Part shown: positions 9,952 through 21,301 of the stretch, one piece after another
Layout of the letters: each line of letters opens with the position of its first letter
Position numbering within the stretch: the first letter of the stretch is position 1
Assembly (NCBI GenBank): GCA_903772945.1
Contig: CAICTM010000894.1
Location: 1-43,533 of the forward strand
Direction: 5' to 3'
Length of the DNA stretch: 43,533 bases
Source of the DNA: Seminavis robusta
Taxonomy: Eukaryota; Bacillariophyta; Bacillariophyceae; Naviculales; Naviculaceae
Made by a program: the position numbers and the translations under genes
Notes under the pieces: generated by a model
What the model saw: only the letters and a program-made list of their open reading frames with translations
Database searches by the model: none
Told to the model about the DNA's origin: nothing

Positions 9952-12311
9952 AATATATATATGTTCGAACAGCTGCGAAAGTATTGATTAATAGATAGAT
10001 AGTAGTGGTACTAGATTTCTTTTTCTCGTGTTGAGAGTTTGTGATGAGCAAGAAAGTGAGATGCGGTAAAGCCCCCGCGTCCACATCGATCGCGTGGCCC
10101 AGTGTTTTGTGAGGTGTACGCAGCCTTGCTTCCTAAAGCACGATTGGCATGTTGTACGTACTCACGTAGAATTTGGGTAGAAAGGGCCCGAAATGCGATT
10201 TACACCAAATTCGATTTATCTTGTTTTCGATTTTATATTTTGGTTTCGGTTTTATTTAGGTTCGATTTTATATTTAGGTTTCGCTTGATTCCTAGTTATT
10301 TATAGTAATTGGTTTCGTTTTATATTTTGTTTCGTTTTAATTTTGGTTTGTTTTATATTTAGGTTTGGAATTGATCAATTTAATTGGATTCTTAAAATCC
10401 TGATTTCGGGCTTTCGTAGATGAGGTACGTAGTAGTTTCATGCCTAAGTACAGTACTATGAATATTTGAATCAGAATATTTGGTTACCACATCTACGTAT
10501 GATGAAAGCTGCTTTTTTGTCTGTGCTGCTTTGCATCTTGCATCCATCGAGCTTCTGAGCTCAGGAATACACGCGAAGGGCTCATCATCAGAAGACGACT
10601 CAGAGTTAAGGGGGGATTAGAGGAGGGAAATTATCTACGGAAGCCAGCCGGGGCCAGGCTTTTAAAAGCAAAGAACAGTCGAATTCAGGACTAGGTTCTG
10701 TGGGTCAGGGGCAAGAATTGAGGACCATACGGGGGCAAATGGTTTTTGGCTTGCGAGATCCACGGAGACATAAATAGGGTAGCTTTCACAAGGGCAATTG
10801 AGATTCAGGTCTGCATGAAAAACATCATTTGAGAGTAGGAAAACTGAGTTTTGGAGGGCAGTAGAAGAAGCAAGGTTGTAAGAGATCTTGGCTTTGGGGG
10901 CAAGCATGCCATCCACAGAAACAACAAGGGATGGAAGGAAGGCGATTGGAGTCGCACGCTTCTTTATATTTGGAAATTTTGTCGCGTTCTTTGTGGGTTA
11001 ACACTTTGACGGTATCTTTGTTTCGGTAAGAGGCACAGTCAAATCAGTGACACGTACGTCAATAATGCTTGTATACCACGTTCGAACAAGCGGAATGGCA
11101 AGATCACCGTTAAGAGCTCGGGGGCTGGAGGGGGATTGAAGGGGGGAGGAAGGGGAGGTAAGGTGGAATTGGGTGACGGCAGGGATAGTAGGGGCGGGAA
11201 CAGATGGAAGGGGGGTTCGACTGGACGCTAGAGGAACAAAGCATTCACACGCAATAGAACAAGTTCATTGCGATTTCATTATGGCGACGGATGATTAAGC
11301 CGCCACGTTTGAATCCAAAGCATGTGGAACGCTGAAGGACCAGTACAGCCATCACAGAGAGCTGGAAGAGCTGGGGGGGGGGGTAAGACCGAACAAACCA
11401 TGTCATATTGACTCGCGCTGATCCATCAACTTATTTGCATGCTGGCTAGCTAGTAAGGTAGGTAAAGCAAGGCAACTGGCTACGGGATATGCATATGCAT
11501 AGTCGTGGAGGAAGTCAAATTGGAACGTACGAAAGAAGCTTGTTGCTTGGAGCAAAAAGCAATTCAACAACGCCTCGTTTCCATTTGGCCATCAGTCCTC
11601 AGAGGGCATGTTTAGCTATGGTGCGGTAGCTTGAAAGGACTTGGAGCAGGCTCAAATTTGAGTGTCTGAGTGACAGTCGAGTGGACGGTAGTACACACGG
11701 AAAAGGTGGCGGTGGAGCAAAGGTATGGTACCGGTACGTGCAGGTGGTCTCTGTTTCGGTTCGTACCAGCATAGGTACGTACTACAGCCAGCCAGAACGC
11801 TAGAACCGGTACCCACCCTGGTTGCCTCTTTCAGCTCTGCTGGCGATGAGATCAACTTAGTTAAAGAAGCAGAGTGGCGTTTGCACCATGCTTTCACTAG
11901 ATGACCGCACCGTAGGGTACACTGTACCGTACTACCGGTATGGTGGTACGGTACTGGTACCGGTTTGTATCACGCATAGAAACAAGAGCGTTAGACGAAT
12001 CAGTGAGATCTTACGGTTATACTCGCTTGATTAGTAGAAGTCAGTCGTACTACAAAGTCTGCTCGGGCAGTACGAACATAATGGAGGCGTCGGCCAAGTT
12101 CCAGCAAAGTCCAACGTCCAACACCAGTTCGCGCGAACTCATCAAAAAAATAACACCGGTACTTCGCCGAGAAATCAGCTCATCTTTTGCCGTTATCAGT
12201 TTCGTCTCACAAAAATCAAAAAGAAGATCCCACATCAACAAACAGAGCGAGCTAAAACATACAACACATCCGTTCCTTCATTCTCTTGTTCTTGCACACG
12301 TATCTGATTGA
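9952..12311. other. Intergenic stretch with repeats, no supported gene
   Basis: The only ORFs are short and featureless (84 aa at 10662-10916 on the minus strand is the longest plausible one). The stretch contains the T-rich inverted-repeat element at 10181-10414. It also has a G-rich strand at about 11117-11163 with four runs of four to six G, which could form a G-quadruplex, and an 11-base G run near 11371-11384. GTAC palindromes are dense at 11720-11965. The last 300 bases should hold the promoter and 5' leader of the glutathione-transferase gene, but I see no clear motif. Confidence 0.5.
10181..10414. mobile_element. T-rich MITE-like element with imperfect terminal inverted repeats
   Basis: The ends AAAGGGCCCGAAATGCGATT (10181-10200) and AAAGCCCGAAATCAGGATTT (reverse complement of about 10414-10395) match with two small differences and a 2-base gap. 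Between them lies about 190 bp of T-rich, repetitive sequence built from units such as GGTTTCG and TTTTATATTT. A GTAG word on both sides may be a target duplication. There is no coding capacity. A non-autonomous element is inferred; a decayed simple repeat is the alternative. Confidence 0.45.
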
Positions 12312-13418
12312 ATGCGTTTTCGTCGTGCTGTTTCAGCCCTCAACTTGATAGCCTTTCCCTCTTGCAGCACATCCGCCTTTACTTTTACCCATTCAGTTCG
12401 CTCCTCGCTTGGACTATCGCTCCTTCGAACCATGAGTACTACCAGTGGTTCAGCCGAAGCTGCGTCGAAAAACGAATACGTCCTTCCCAAAGTGTGGAAA
12501 CAAGAGGGTGCCAATGGAGGCAAGTGGTCCGGTATCAACCGTCCCACTGCCGGGGCTCGTCACGAACAAGAGTTACCCCGAGGCAAACATCCCTTGCAAC
12601 TCTACAGCATGGGGACGCCCAATGGAGTCAAGGTGACGATTCTGCTGGAAGAATTGTTAGAGGCGGGTGTCAAAGAAGCCGAATACGATGCCTTTTACAT
12701 TAATATTGGAGAAGGAGAGCAATTTGGAAGTGGATTTGTGACACTCAATCCAAACTCCAAAATTCCCGCATTGCTCGATACCACCACCAACACGCGCATG
12801 TTCGAGTCGGGATCCATTCTATTGCAACTCTCGGAAAAATTCAACAACACATTTTGTCCACCCGAATTGCGCAGTGAAGTCTTGAATTGGCTCTTTTGGC
12901 AAATGGGGGCTGCGTAAGTACAATCCATCCATCCATCAAAACTGTGGAAAATGATCAGTATCTGACCTGTTTCTCTGGTTCCTTTGCTTGTTTTGCTTTG
13001 CCTGTGCAGTCCGTATCTGGGTGGCGGCTTTGGGCACTTTTATCATTACGCTCCCTACAAGATGAAATACCCCATTGATCGATTCACCATGGAAATTAAA
13101 CGACAATTAGATGTTCTCGAACGGCAGCTGGCAGAAAACAACAAAACGTACCTGTTGGGGGACGACTATACGTTGGCGGATATTGCCATTTACCCATGGT
13201 ACGGAACTCTTGTTCTAGGAAAGGGGTATCCGGATGCCGATGTCTTTTTGAATGCCAAGGAGGAATACCCCAATGTGGTGCGATGGGCCCAACACGTTGC
13301 CGGCAGGCCGGCCGTGATTCGAGGTAGCATGGTCAACAAACGTTGGGGAGAAGAACACGAGCAATTGGAAGAACGTCACGATGCCGCCGACTTTGATGAG
13401 AATCTATCCAAACTATGA
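12312..13418 (+). CDS. YghU-type glutathione S-transferase (disulfide-bond oxidoreductase-like), two exons
   Basis: The exons are 12312-12913 and 13010-13418. The 96-nt intron starts GTAAGT and ends TGTGCAG, and splicing restores an Ala codon and gives 336 aa. The thioredoxin-like N-terminal GST domain has SMGTPNGVKV at residues 99-108, the INIGEGEQFGSGF segment (131-143), the cis-Pro loop in NPNSKIPAL (147-155) and FESGSI (164-169). These are hallmarks of the bacterial YghU/Nu-class group, which binds glutathione without a classical Ser/Tyr. The all-alpha C-terminal domain follows in exon 2 (YLGGGFGHF, then DDYTLADIAIYPW). The first 41 residues are absent from bacterial YghU and rich in Arg, Ser and hydrophobics, so they may be a mitochondrial or plastid targeting peptide. 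Translation could instead start at the ATG at 12432 (MSTTSGS). Likely role: glutathione-dependent disulfide or peroxide reduction. Confidence 0.9.
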
Positions 13419-14426
13419 AACAAACCAAGTGGCTTGATGTATGTACATTGCAGTTCTATATACTGAGTACTGTATGTGCCCATGATGAGAGTTAGTGCGT
13501 GGTGACAGTTTTATGCAAGTAGTGAAATTAGCTGCAAGAAAAGTGAACAAACTTAACAAACTTAGCAAACTGTACTAGCTGTGTCGCCTGCTGCTTTGAT
13601 GATACACTTCTCAGTTGGAGGCAGGCGAGGCTAATTGCCACGCTTGCGATTCCACCGCTCGTGGTCGCCTGCGATTCAATCCAATCGAGGTATCACGAAC
13701 ATATCGGGGGCAGCACCGAGCACAAGCACAGCCCTACTAGAACTCAAAAAAGAGAAATTCATTATCTCAATAAGTTTTTTTTGAGGATCCAGCGTCGTGG
13801 CAGTGAAGAAAAGGGGAAGAAATCAAACCCATTGATTTGGTAGAGCGGTAATAACATCATTGTTAGAATTTTCGTCTTGTTATAAAAATGGTTTCCCAGG
13901 CGTGGGAGCCAGTTGCACGACCAAGAACCCAATCAATGCCAAGGCGAAGAAAGAAGGGGAGTCCCATTCGAGGCACAATAAACTTCAATTAGCTCCATTG
14001 AAAGACAACGGATGCAAGGTAAAAGATCGTACAACACGAAACCATGCAGCTAGTCAGGCAGGCAGCTAGCTATAACGAGATTGCAGCTGCGTCATGAAAC
14101 AAAGGAACCATCAACTAGAAGCTCGGGACAGGCAGAAATTATCGTTCGGGGTGTATTCTCTGTCCCGTAGGGCTACTAGTGCGAAGACGAGTACACGAGC
14201 CGAGACGAGCCACGCACAAAAAGGTTCGTAGAAGGGACAACGGGCGGTCGATTCAACGGAGAACAAAACGAGAAACTACGAGTTGCTATCCGCAATACGC
14301 GTAAAGACAGAGAACATGTATAGACTGATACGTTACGTTGGATTCATCGCCCATCCTAATTGCCGATTAGGCGTGGGGCGACGACCACTCCATGTTTGAC
14401 ATGGGCCCCTAGATAGAGACAACAAC
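13419..14426. other. Convergent intergenic region, no supported gene
   Basis: This lies between the 3' ends of the glutathione-transferase gene (+) and the HSF-like gene (-). The ORFs of 60-73 aa have no domain. It should contain both 3' untranslated regions; I see no conserved structure. Confidence 0.5.
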
Positions 14427-16078
14427 TCACGACTGACGACAGTTGTCTCCAGGAGGAGAAGGTAGGTTGGGATTCCCCTGATTCTGCTGCTGTTGTTGTT
14501 GCTGATGCTGGTGCTGCAGTTGCAGCAACAACTGCGGCGACAGGGGTGCCCCATTCAGCGAACTGATCCCCGCTGCTTGGGCCAATATGCTTTGAATATC
14601 CGCTTGCGGGCCCAAGAGGTGCGCAGGCAAGGCGGCGCGATTCTGTTGCTGCTGTTGTTGTTGCAGTTGTCGCAACACAGAGTCTGAAGACCCCACCCCG
14701 GCACCAGGAAAAACAGGAGGTGGAGGAGGAGCAGCCGCAGCAGCCGGCGGCGGTTGCTGGTTTTGCGACTGCCCAACCGACAACAAAAGCTCCTGAAGCA
14801 AAGGGTTCGAACTTGAAACCTGCTGCGGTTGAGGTGCAGGGGCGTCCATCGATCCTGGGGGTGACATTCCCTCCGGTTCCCGAGCTCGAATCTGTTCCGT
14901 CCCCAAGCCAACAACGAGCGTTAGAAGCGCATTTATGGATTCTTCTCCCGGATTCCCTGCGGTAGATGGAACCGCTTCCAGATACTCCTTCGAGAGGCCG
15001 ACAATTTCCTCAAGGATAACTTGGGGGGTACGTCTTGTTGGAGCCGGGACGACCTGGCCCGATAGGGCTGCCTGCAGACTTTGCAGTTGCGATTCCAGGG
15101 CATGATTGGCTTGTGGGGCATGACGCTGCTGCGGTTGGTTCTGCTGGGTGATCAACTGGGCGAGCAGGTTCAGGGAGTCCCCTTGAAGAACCAACCCCCC
15201 TGCCTGCGGTTGCGGAGGTGCAGCGGGGGGTTGTGGGGGCTGTGGAACAGCGGCAGAAGCTCGCTGATAGGACGAACGCTGGTGTTGCCCAAAGATGTCT
15301 TGGACATCACTGTCAATCTTCATGTGCCGGACGAGATGGGGGTTTTCTCGCTGGAAGAGGCTGTTGCGGTATACGACCACGCCATCCTCGGCCTCGAGTT
15401 TGGGTACCTTACGAAACCCCCTGGATGCATCGGTACAACGGAAACGAGGAGCATCAAAACAGAGTGAGATTAAGCAGCCCAAAAAGTGCACCCCCGTTAT
15501 CTGTCCATAGAGAACCATCTTCTGAATCAAGCAATGTCAACTGGACACCCCTTACCACCTGGACAAGTTTCTGATAAAAGCCGCGTATCGGATACCCTGG
15601 AAACGATCATCCAAGATTTCACTAGTCTTTAGCGATTTGGTGTTGATGGCTATAAGATCTTCTTCTCCATGCCATTTAACCACCTTAGGGTCGACATTGT
15701 TCTCGAGGACGTTCATCATTCTCTCGGCGAAGTTTTTAGGCTTGGGATAAGTCCCCACACTCGGTGCACTCGACTTCTTCTTGGCTGCCGCCGGCTTGGC
15801 ATCTTCAGCGTCATCGTCGCTCCGTTTCTTTGCCTTCTTTTCTGGGGGTTGCTCTTCTAGTTGTTTGAAAGGGAACAATGGTTTGGCTTGAGATACCTCC
15901 ATCCAGGGCTACCGTATGGCAACCACCACTAATTTCACTTACCGTCCTCCGATGAAGACTGCCTCTTAGCGCTTGCGGGCTTTTTGGCTTTGCTCTTATC
16001 GCTCTTATCGTCCTGTTTTATTTCCTCTTCCTTGTCCTCTTCATCTCGTCTACTAGCCTCTTGACTGCCGTCCATCAT
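14427..16078 (-). CDS. HSF-type DNA-binding transcription factor (paralog A), three exons
   Basis: The exons on the minus strand are 16078-15943, 15886-15556 and 15420-14427. The introns are 56 nt (GTAAGT...CTCAAG) and 135 nt (GTAAGG...ATCCAG), and the product is 486 aa. The acidic/basic N-terminus has a bipartite nuclear-localisation-like pattern (KKAKKR and KKK, residues 62-83). The HSF-type winged helix runs from about 90 to 185. FAERMMNVLEN and VVKWHGEED lead to the recognition helix FQGIRYAAFIRNLSRWGFRK (141-160), which corresponds to the FxxxNFxSFVRQLNxYGFRK signature. The rest is Q-rich with short hydrophobic helices. The first intron's acceptor is less certain than the second's. The upstream in-frame sequence extends to 16273, but the two ATGs at 16078 and 16075 give a typical start. 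Expected role: nuclear transcription control; the target genes are unknown. Confidence 0.88.
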
Positions 16079-17755
16079 AGCAAATTCTCTTTTCTCTCTT
16101 CCTTTCTCTCGGCGTGTACAATCGCAAACCTTCAGATTATAATCCAAGTAAAAAGGAGCGACAGTTGGGGCCGATGGAAAAAGGCAAGAATAGAGTGTGC
16201 TGTGACTGCTGTGATGAACGAGGCAATCCTCGACACCCCCACGTTCGTGAGGAGTGATTTCGAAAAAGAACAAAGAAAGATTGCATGGAGGTCCAGGTAC
16301 TGAAATCTCACACTAAATAAACTTACGGTGTCGCTTTGTTTACACTATCCCCCTTACTTAGTACTAATTTGGTAGAGAAGCTTACGTGGCAAGCTTCTAA
16401 GATGAAATGACCACCAAAGACTGTCAGTGTACACTAGTGTAGCGCCGGCAGTACCTGTCTGGTGAAGCCTGTCTGGCGTCAGATATACATTGGGATACCG
16501 CAGATAAACAGTTCTACGGATAAGAAAGGCAATTCTGCGGTGTCTGAGGATTATTACGTTGAAATCTTACGAGAAAAGGGTTGTTGTCCAACAATTTAGT
16601 ACTCATAAGGCTTTCCACTGCTTAACAAGAGGGCGTCATCAAAGTTGCGATGCTGGCTAGCTAGTGTCAGTTGAGTAGTCAAGAGTTCAACACTGGATGC
16701 CACGCACGTGCAGAACACAGCTCCGTTTTCTTCAGAGAACAGTCCTCACGGAACTGAATGGAAACTGTATTAGAAAATGAATTGAATCCACCGTGAAATT
16801 CAAAAAATACCATAAGTGTAGGATGCCGCCGGTGAAAGGCCATATGCCGTTGCGAGAACAATGGATATAACAGCCACCTATTAGACCGCAGAAGAAGCAA
16901 GTGTTTGATAAATCCACGGTGCATTTAGATGAGTTTGAATACCGTTACGAGAACGGCGACAACAATAAACTTAACAGTCGTCGAAAGGCCGCAGAACAGG
17001 CAAAGGCCAACTAAAGTGCCTTGCACTCGATTCTTTGCCAAATGGACAATGGACAAGTAATGGAATTGTCTAGGTCTTCGCATCAAACGCTGACAAGAGC
17101 CATTCCACGGCAGTTCTGCTTATAGTGCAAGCCACCTTTTTTGGAAACTGGCACATCAGCCCACATACGCCAGTCATGAGTGCTGACGCAGCTGAGATCC
17201 AATGGCCCTTTATGTAAGACAGTTAGGGGCCTGGCATCTGGTACTTCCGCTGGAAATCTCTTTGGAGGCGGAAACCACTTCCGATATCTGTCTACCGTCT
17301 ACCGAACGGTACGGTACCAGCACAAGATTGACAAACAAATCAGAGGGAAGGAAGCAACCAAGACTATCTCTGTACCGGTGAATATCACGTCCAATAGTGG
17401 GACAGCCCACCTCAAACTTCCCACGCTCTCTTCACTCTCAAGTCAAAAGAACCAGGCTTCCGTTCATTGCCTCGGTTGTTTCAGTGGCCTTTCTAGTCTT
17501 GATCAACAAGCTCGCATGCAACTTTAGAAAGCGGTTTCGGCTTCTGGTTCACAACGCAGTTGTCATTCGGTCTTCACCGTTGTCCATAGCGGTGCGCCCG
17601 AGCTCATGTCGACGATTGTGTTTCGGCTAAATTTCTCTTGCTGCTCCCAGGCTCGAGTTCTGTTCTTTAACTTTGGGGTTTGGAATGAATTGGTATCTTT
17701 GCTTGGGTGCGTCGTTATATATCTATGATTCTCACACGGATGTCGTCCTTGCTGC
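16079..17755. other. Intergenic, no supported gene
   Basis: This holds the presumed promoter of HSF paralog A and the 3' side of the hydrolase-like gene. The longest ORF is 115 aa (17180-17527, +) with no recognisable domain; it and the others look random. No repeat structure stands out apart from GTAC words near 17305-17320. Confidence 0.5.
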
Positions 17756-18814
17756 CTACAGCACTTGATTCTCGATCCAAGGGCCAATGGTATCACGAAA
17801 GCATTGCTGCAGAGGGTCGACTCTGCTCCCTCCAGCGTTGTCTTCCCCCAAATCCATGCTTATGACAGGGACATCTCCAAGGTGAAACATCGGGTTGCTA
17901 GGATCTTCTCTGTCCTGTCCGTCATAAACTATTCGGTGTCTTTCCGCGGTTTGTTGAGCCGGTTCAGAGAGGAAGGGATGCGTGGAAAGCACCATCATTG
18001 GAACCGCCCCCGGTTCGAGTAAGAGACCTCTTTGACGTTTCTTGGAGAAGAAGAGCGATGAGATATTTTGCAGATAATTGGAACTGCCATTCTTGCGAGC
18101 TTCGTCCGCGACATATTGAAAAGCTTGGTTGGTGGCAGCGTCAGCGTCAATAACAGTCCCCATACCGGTATCTCCAACAGGCACTAATGGATCCACCAGC
18201 ACGAGGCCCGCCAAGGAGAACGATTCCAAGTAAAGCTGGGCCCACCAAGACACAAGTGGCCCTCTAGCAATCAGGACGACTTGCGGAGTCTCCATTTGCA
18301 ATAGGTCGCTCTGAAGAGCATCCAATGCAAGCAAACCTTGTTGTTTCTCCTGTTCGTGACTAAGATCGAGGTTTGCAAAAGACATGCCAAACTCCGTGGG
18401 AACCAATGATCGCAGTTGTGCCTTCCACAATGATGTTGAAGCAGGACCATACAAGCTGTCTTGTACCAAGGCAACCGTACAAGGACGCTCCGGAATCGGA
18501 GAGTCCAACGGAGGTTCTTCTAACAGAGTCACAACATTTCTGACGCAGCCACGGTTGATTCCAAGGGAGCAAGGGAGATACCGCCAATGTCGGTAGCAAT
18601 CGCTGCCAAATGGGAGCTTTCGTTGTCTTTGCAGACTACCAAGAAGGGCTGCCGCTGGCCTTAACATCGTTGACAACAGCACTGCTCCGGCTGTGGCAAA
18701 GGAGTGGGGAGTGGGGAGCTGGAAAAGTTGCTGGTAGCGTTTGTTGACGCACACCTGTGCCGGCAGAAGGCTGTTCCCACCATCTTGGGTTGAGAATAAA
18801 GCTTTCACTGACAA
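17756..18814 (-). CDS. Alpha/beta-hydrolase-fold-like protein without a canonical nucleophile elbow
   Basis: This 352-aa ORF has no intron. The N-terminal 70 or so residues are Ser/Arg/Leu-rich, with possible starts at residue 1 or at the Met of MLRPAAALLGSL (about residue 50, near 18667). This looks like an organelle targeting peptide. From about residue 110 the pattern is hydrolase-like: CTVALVQDSLYG (strand and oxyanion region), PQVVLIARGPLVSWWAQLY (about 175-193, strand and nucleophile elbow), LAGLVLVDPLVP, and a late PVISMDLGE strand. At the elbow position the usual GxSxG is replaced by RGPLV, so classical serine-hydrolase activity is unlikely. It may be a non-enzymatic fold member. The family call rests on pattern only. 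Confidence 0.6.
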   Translation of the reverse strand: MSVKALFSTQDGGNSLLPAQVCVNKRYQQLFQLPTPHSFATAGAVLLSTMLRPAAALLGSLQRQRKLPFGSDCYRHWRYLPCSLGINRGCVRNVVTLLEEPPLDSPIPERPCTVALVQDSLYGPASTSLWKAQLRSLVPTEFGMSFANLDLSHEQEKQQGLLALDALQSDLLQMETPQVVLIARGPLVSWWAQLYLESFSLAGLVLVDPLVPVGDTGMGTVIDADAATNQAFQYVADEARKNGSSNYLQNISSLFFSKKRQRGLLLEPGAVPMMVLSTHPFLSEPAQQTAERHRIVYDGQDREDPSNPMFHLGDVPVISMDLGEDNAGGSRVDPLQQCFRDTIGPWIENQVL

Positions 18815-18910
18815 AGCTGTTTGTGTCTTACATACTGCACGGCAGTTGCATAGAATTAGTTCTAAAACCCCTTTTTTACTTTCACGGAATGAGTTAGTTT
18901 CGCGGTTTAG

Positions 18911-19126
18911 TTCTGTGAAACAGCAATAGTTTTACGGAAATCGAGTGAATGAAAAGAAAATGTTTCGTGAAATTAACAGCATTTGACGGAAATGCTAGGT
19001 TCGGCAGAGATGGCGTTCTTTCCACGGGCGTTTTTCCGTGAAACAACAGTGAGCTTCACGGAAGTCTTCAACCCAGCCATAAGCAAAGGAAACATTTCCG
19101 TGAAATCAACAGGATTTACACGGAAA
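18911..19126. repeat. Array of four ~32-bp hairpin repeats (TTTCCGTGAAA ... TTCACGGAA)
   Basis: Four imperfect copies lie at 18911-18941, 18962-18993, 19031-19064 and 19093-19126. Each has the form TTTCcGTGAAA, a short loop containing AACAG, then TTxACGGAAA. The third has a perfect 9-bp stem (TTCCGTGAA with TTCACGGAA), and the others have partly mismatched stems. A lone TTTCACGGAA at 18880-18889 may be a relic of a fifth. The array sits just upstream of the hydrolase-like gene start at 18814 and within 220 bp of the oxidase 3' end. It could be a transposon relic, a regulatory array or a source of structured RNA. The rest of 18815-19340 holds no supported gene. Confidence 0.7.
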
Positions 19127-19340
19127 AAGTCGAGTCAGAGTCGAGCTGAGAGAACACGGCTTTCCTTGTTCTAACTAAGAATTAGTGGTAGCGGTGTGGG
19201 ACGCATTGAACAGCATGGTTTCCGTTCAACTGAGGCTAAACAAACGAGTTAGCACCAAAATGGCCGCTCCCTCATTGTGCCACATTATTTGCTTCCTAGC
19301 TATCTCATCAGTCAATGGGACATCCTCCTTGGAACCCTTC

Positions 19341-21301
19341 TCAGTCCTGTGCCTTCACCTTGAGTTCATTCATGGTTGCCACAGGTCGATACACTGTCTG
19401 TTGGTCACCATTTCTACAACCCATCACCACAAAGATTACTCCAGCAAACACCATTCCAACTGCCACACCGATTAGAAGAGGCAAATTCTCCTCCAACCGA
19501 AAGACATAATCAGGTGGGCCAATAAAGAGGGTAGACATCATGCCTGTATCTTCATGCGCCAAAAAATGACAACTGTAGGGAGTGACAAGCCATGAGCACA
19601 TCATCAGAATCATCACAGTTAACTTGCCAGTTCATATACTTACTGAAAGACTGTTTTGCCGGTATAATTCTTGTATTGAACCCATATCCTTGCTCGCCCG
19701 TTGGGAGGGACAACAACTGTATCCCGCCAAACAGAAGGGTCAAATTCCATGACATGCTTTAAGACAGGATACGTTTCTGTAGATAGCTCTGATCCCATTT
19801 CCTGTATTTGAAATCGATTGACATGGATATGAAAGGGATGCACATTGTGATTGCCATTGATGAGAATGTATTCGACAGCCTCACCAGGATGGGCAAAAAA
19901 GTCAATCCGGTCTGGTGCAAAGGATTTGCCATTGACATAGTACTGTGGGAAGGGTGCCTGGTCACGATTTGCACCCATTGTGAAGACTATGGTTTCAGTC
20001 TTGGCGATGTCATGCGCTTGGATATCTTCACCAGGATCGTATCCAGGTGTGAATCGCATGTCTGTAATGGGTTTGTTGGGTAGCAGGGAGGACTTCTCAG
20101 CTTCCAGCTCATGGACCACAATGGTGGCCAAGATTTGATTATGTGGATGCCCATACATGTCAAAAAATTGCATTCCTTCAATGCCTTGTTGACTAATCAC
20201 ATAGGTCCCTGGTTCCTCAAACTGAAGTAGAATCTCTTCTCGTTGCGCTCCAGCCATGACAAGAATATGCTTTTGTTGTGGTTTCTGGTATGTCACTCCA
20301 TCACTGCCAACAACCCAAAAAGGAATTGCAGCATCATCCCAAGGTTGGTCTTCTTCACCTTGACGATAGACGATAAATGTGTTTTCATTTTCCACAGTGG
20401 CACACAAGGATCTTAACCACAAGACTTGTCCGGCAGCAGTGGTGAAGGTGGGATTGTATTTTCCATTGACCAAGAAGGGATGGATTTTACTGAGTGTGGT
20501 TTGTCCCAACAAGAAGCGGTCCACTTCGAGATTGTGACTGGGTTCATTGTGTACAGCCCGCAAGGCCGGATCCCAAATAACAAATTCATGGACATTGGAA
20601 ACCCCAAAAGCTGCCATTTCGTCCTCCAAGGGACCATCAACATAGAACACTCCCAGCATACCGCCCCACATTTGGAGTGCTGTTGATCCGTGCAAATGAG
20701 GATGGTACCAGTACATGCCACCGGGGTGATGGTGGGGGACGTTGAATCTGTAGCAATAACACTGGCCAGGCTCAATGGATATATGTGGGGCATCGGGATT
20801 GTGTGTGTTGACGGGATCAAACATGTGCACTTCGACATCCAACCCATGTAGATGCAAATTGGTGGCATCAAAATTATGTGGAATGTTGGGATGATCAACC
20901 TTCATGTATTCTGGTTTGGAAACAGGTTCCTTGTAGTACTGATACTTGATTTTCTCCCCTGGTTTCTTGAGCATTTCCCAGTATTCTTCAATCTCCACTT
21001 GTTTGGGGTTCAGATCCATTGGTATTTCATTGCGGAGCTTGATCCACAAGGATTGACCAGGAGCCACTCGCATGGTAGGACCCATGAATGTATCATCACC
21101 TTCTCGACTGTAAGTTCGCCCCTTGTATGTATAGTTCATCATTGGCATGGTGCGTATACTAGCTGTCAATTCATAGTTGGCGTCTCCACCATTACAAGGA
21201 CTGTTGCAGTCAATGAAGTCGGTAGCACCCAAAGTTGGGCCGGCCATGAATGACAGGATTGCTGCTGACGATAGCAGCGCTACCAAGGAAGATGGTAGCA
21301 T
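19341..21301 (-). CDS. Membrane-anchored multicopper oxidase, two exons
   Basis: The exons on the minus strand are 21301-19644 and 19572-19341. The 71-nt intron (GTAAGT...CTACAG) splits the codon of a copper-binding His, and splicing gives VFHCHFLAHEDTGMM and a 629-aa protein. A signal peptide covers about residues 1-25. All four copper motifs are present: NLHLHG (148-153), WYHPHLHG (198-205), HPFHIH (488-493) and HCHFLAHEDTGM (553-564), giving the T1 Cys554 with Met564 as probable axial ligand. HLHG and HPHLHG resemble the CueO/bilirubin-oxidase type more than plant laccases (HWHG). A single membrane segment (about 583-604) is followed by a 25-residue tail, so the catalytic part should face outside or the lumen. 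Iron(II) or manganese(II) oxidation, or an organic substrate, are all possible. Fet3-type iron uptake is an attractive but unproven guess; no permease gene is nearby. Confidence 0.93.

Noticed and set aside
19185..19509. Plus-strand ORFs over the oxidase 3' end
   Set aside because: They are antisense to the last exon of the multicopper oxidase, whose HCH motif and membrane segment are convincing.
19552..19755. A multicopper oxidase with Ser in place of the first His (YSCH)
   Set aside because: That reading arises only if the intron is ignored; splicing at 19643/19572 gives the canonical FHCH.
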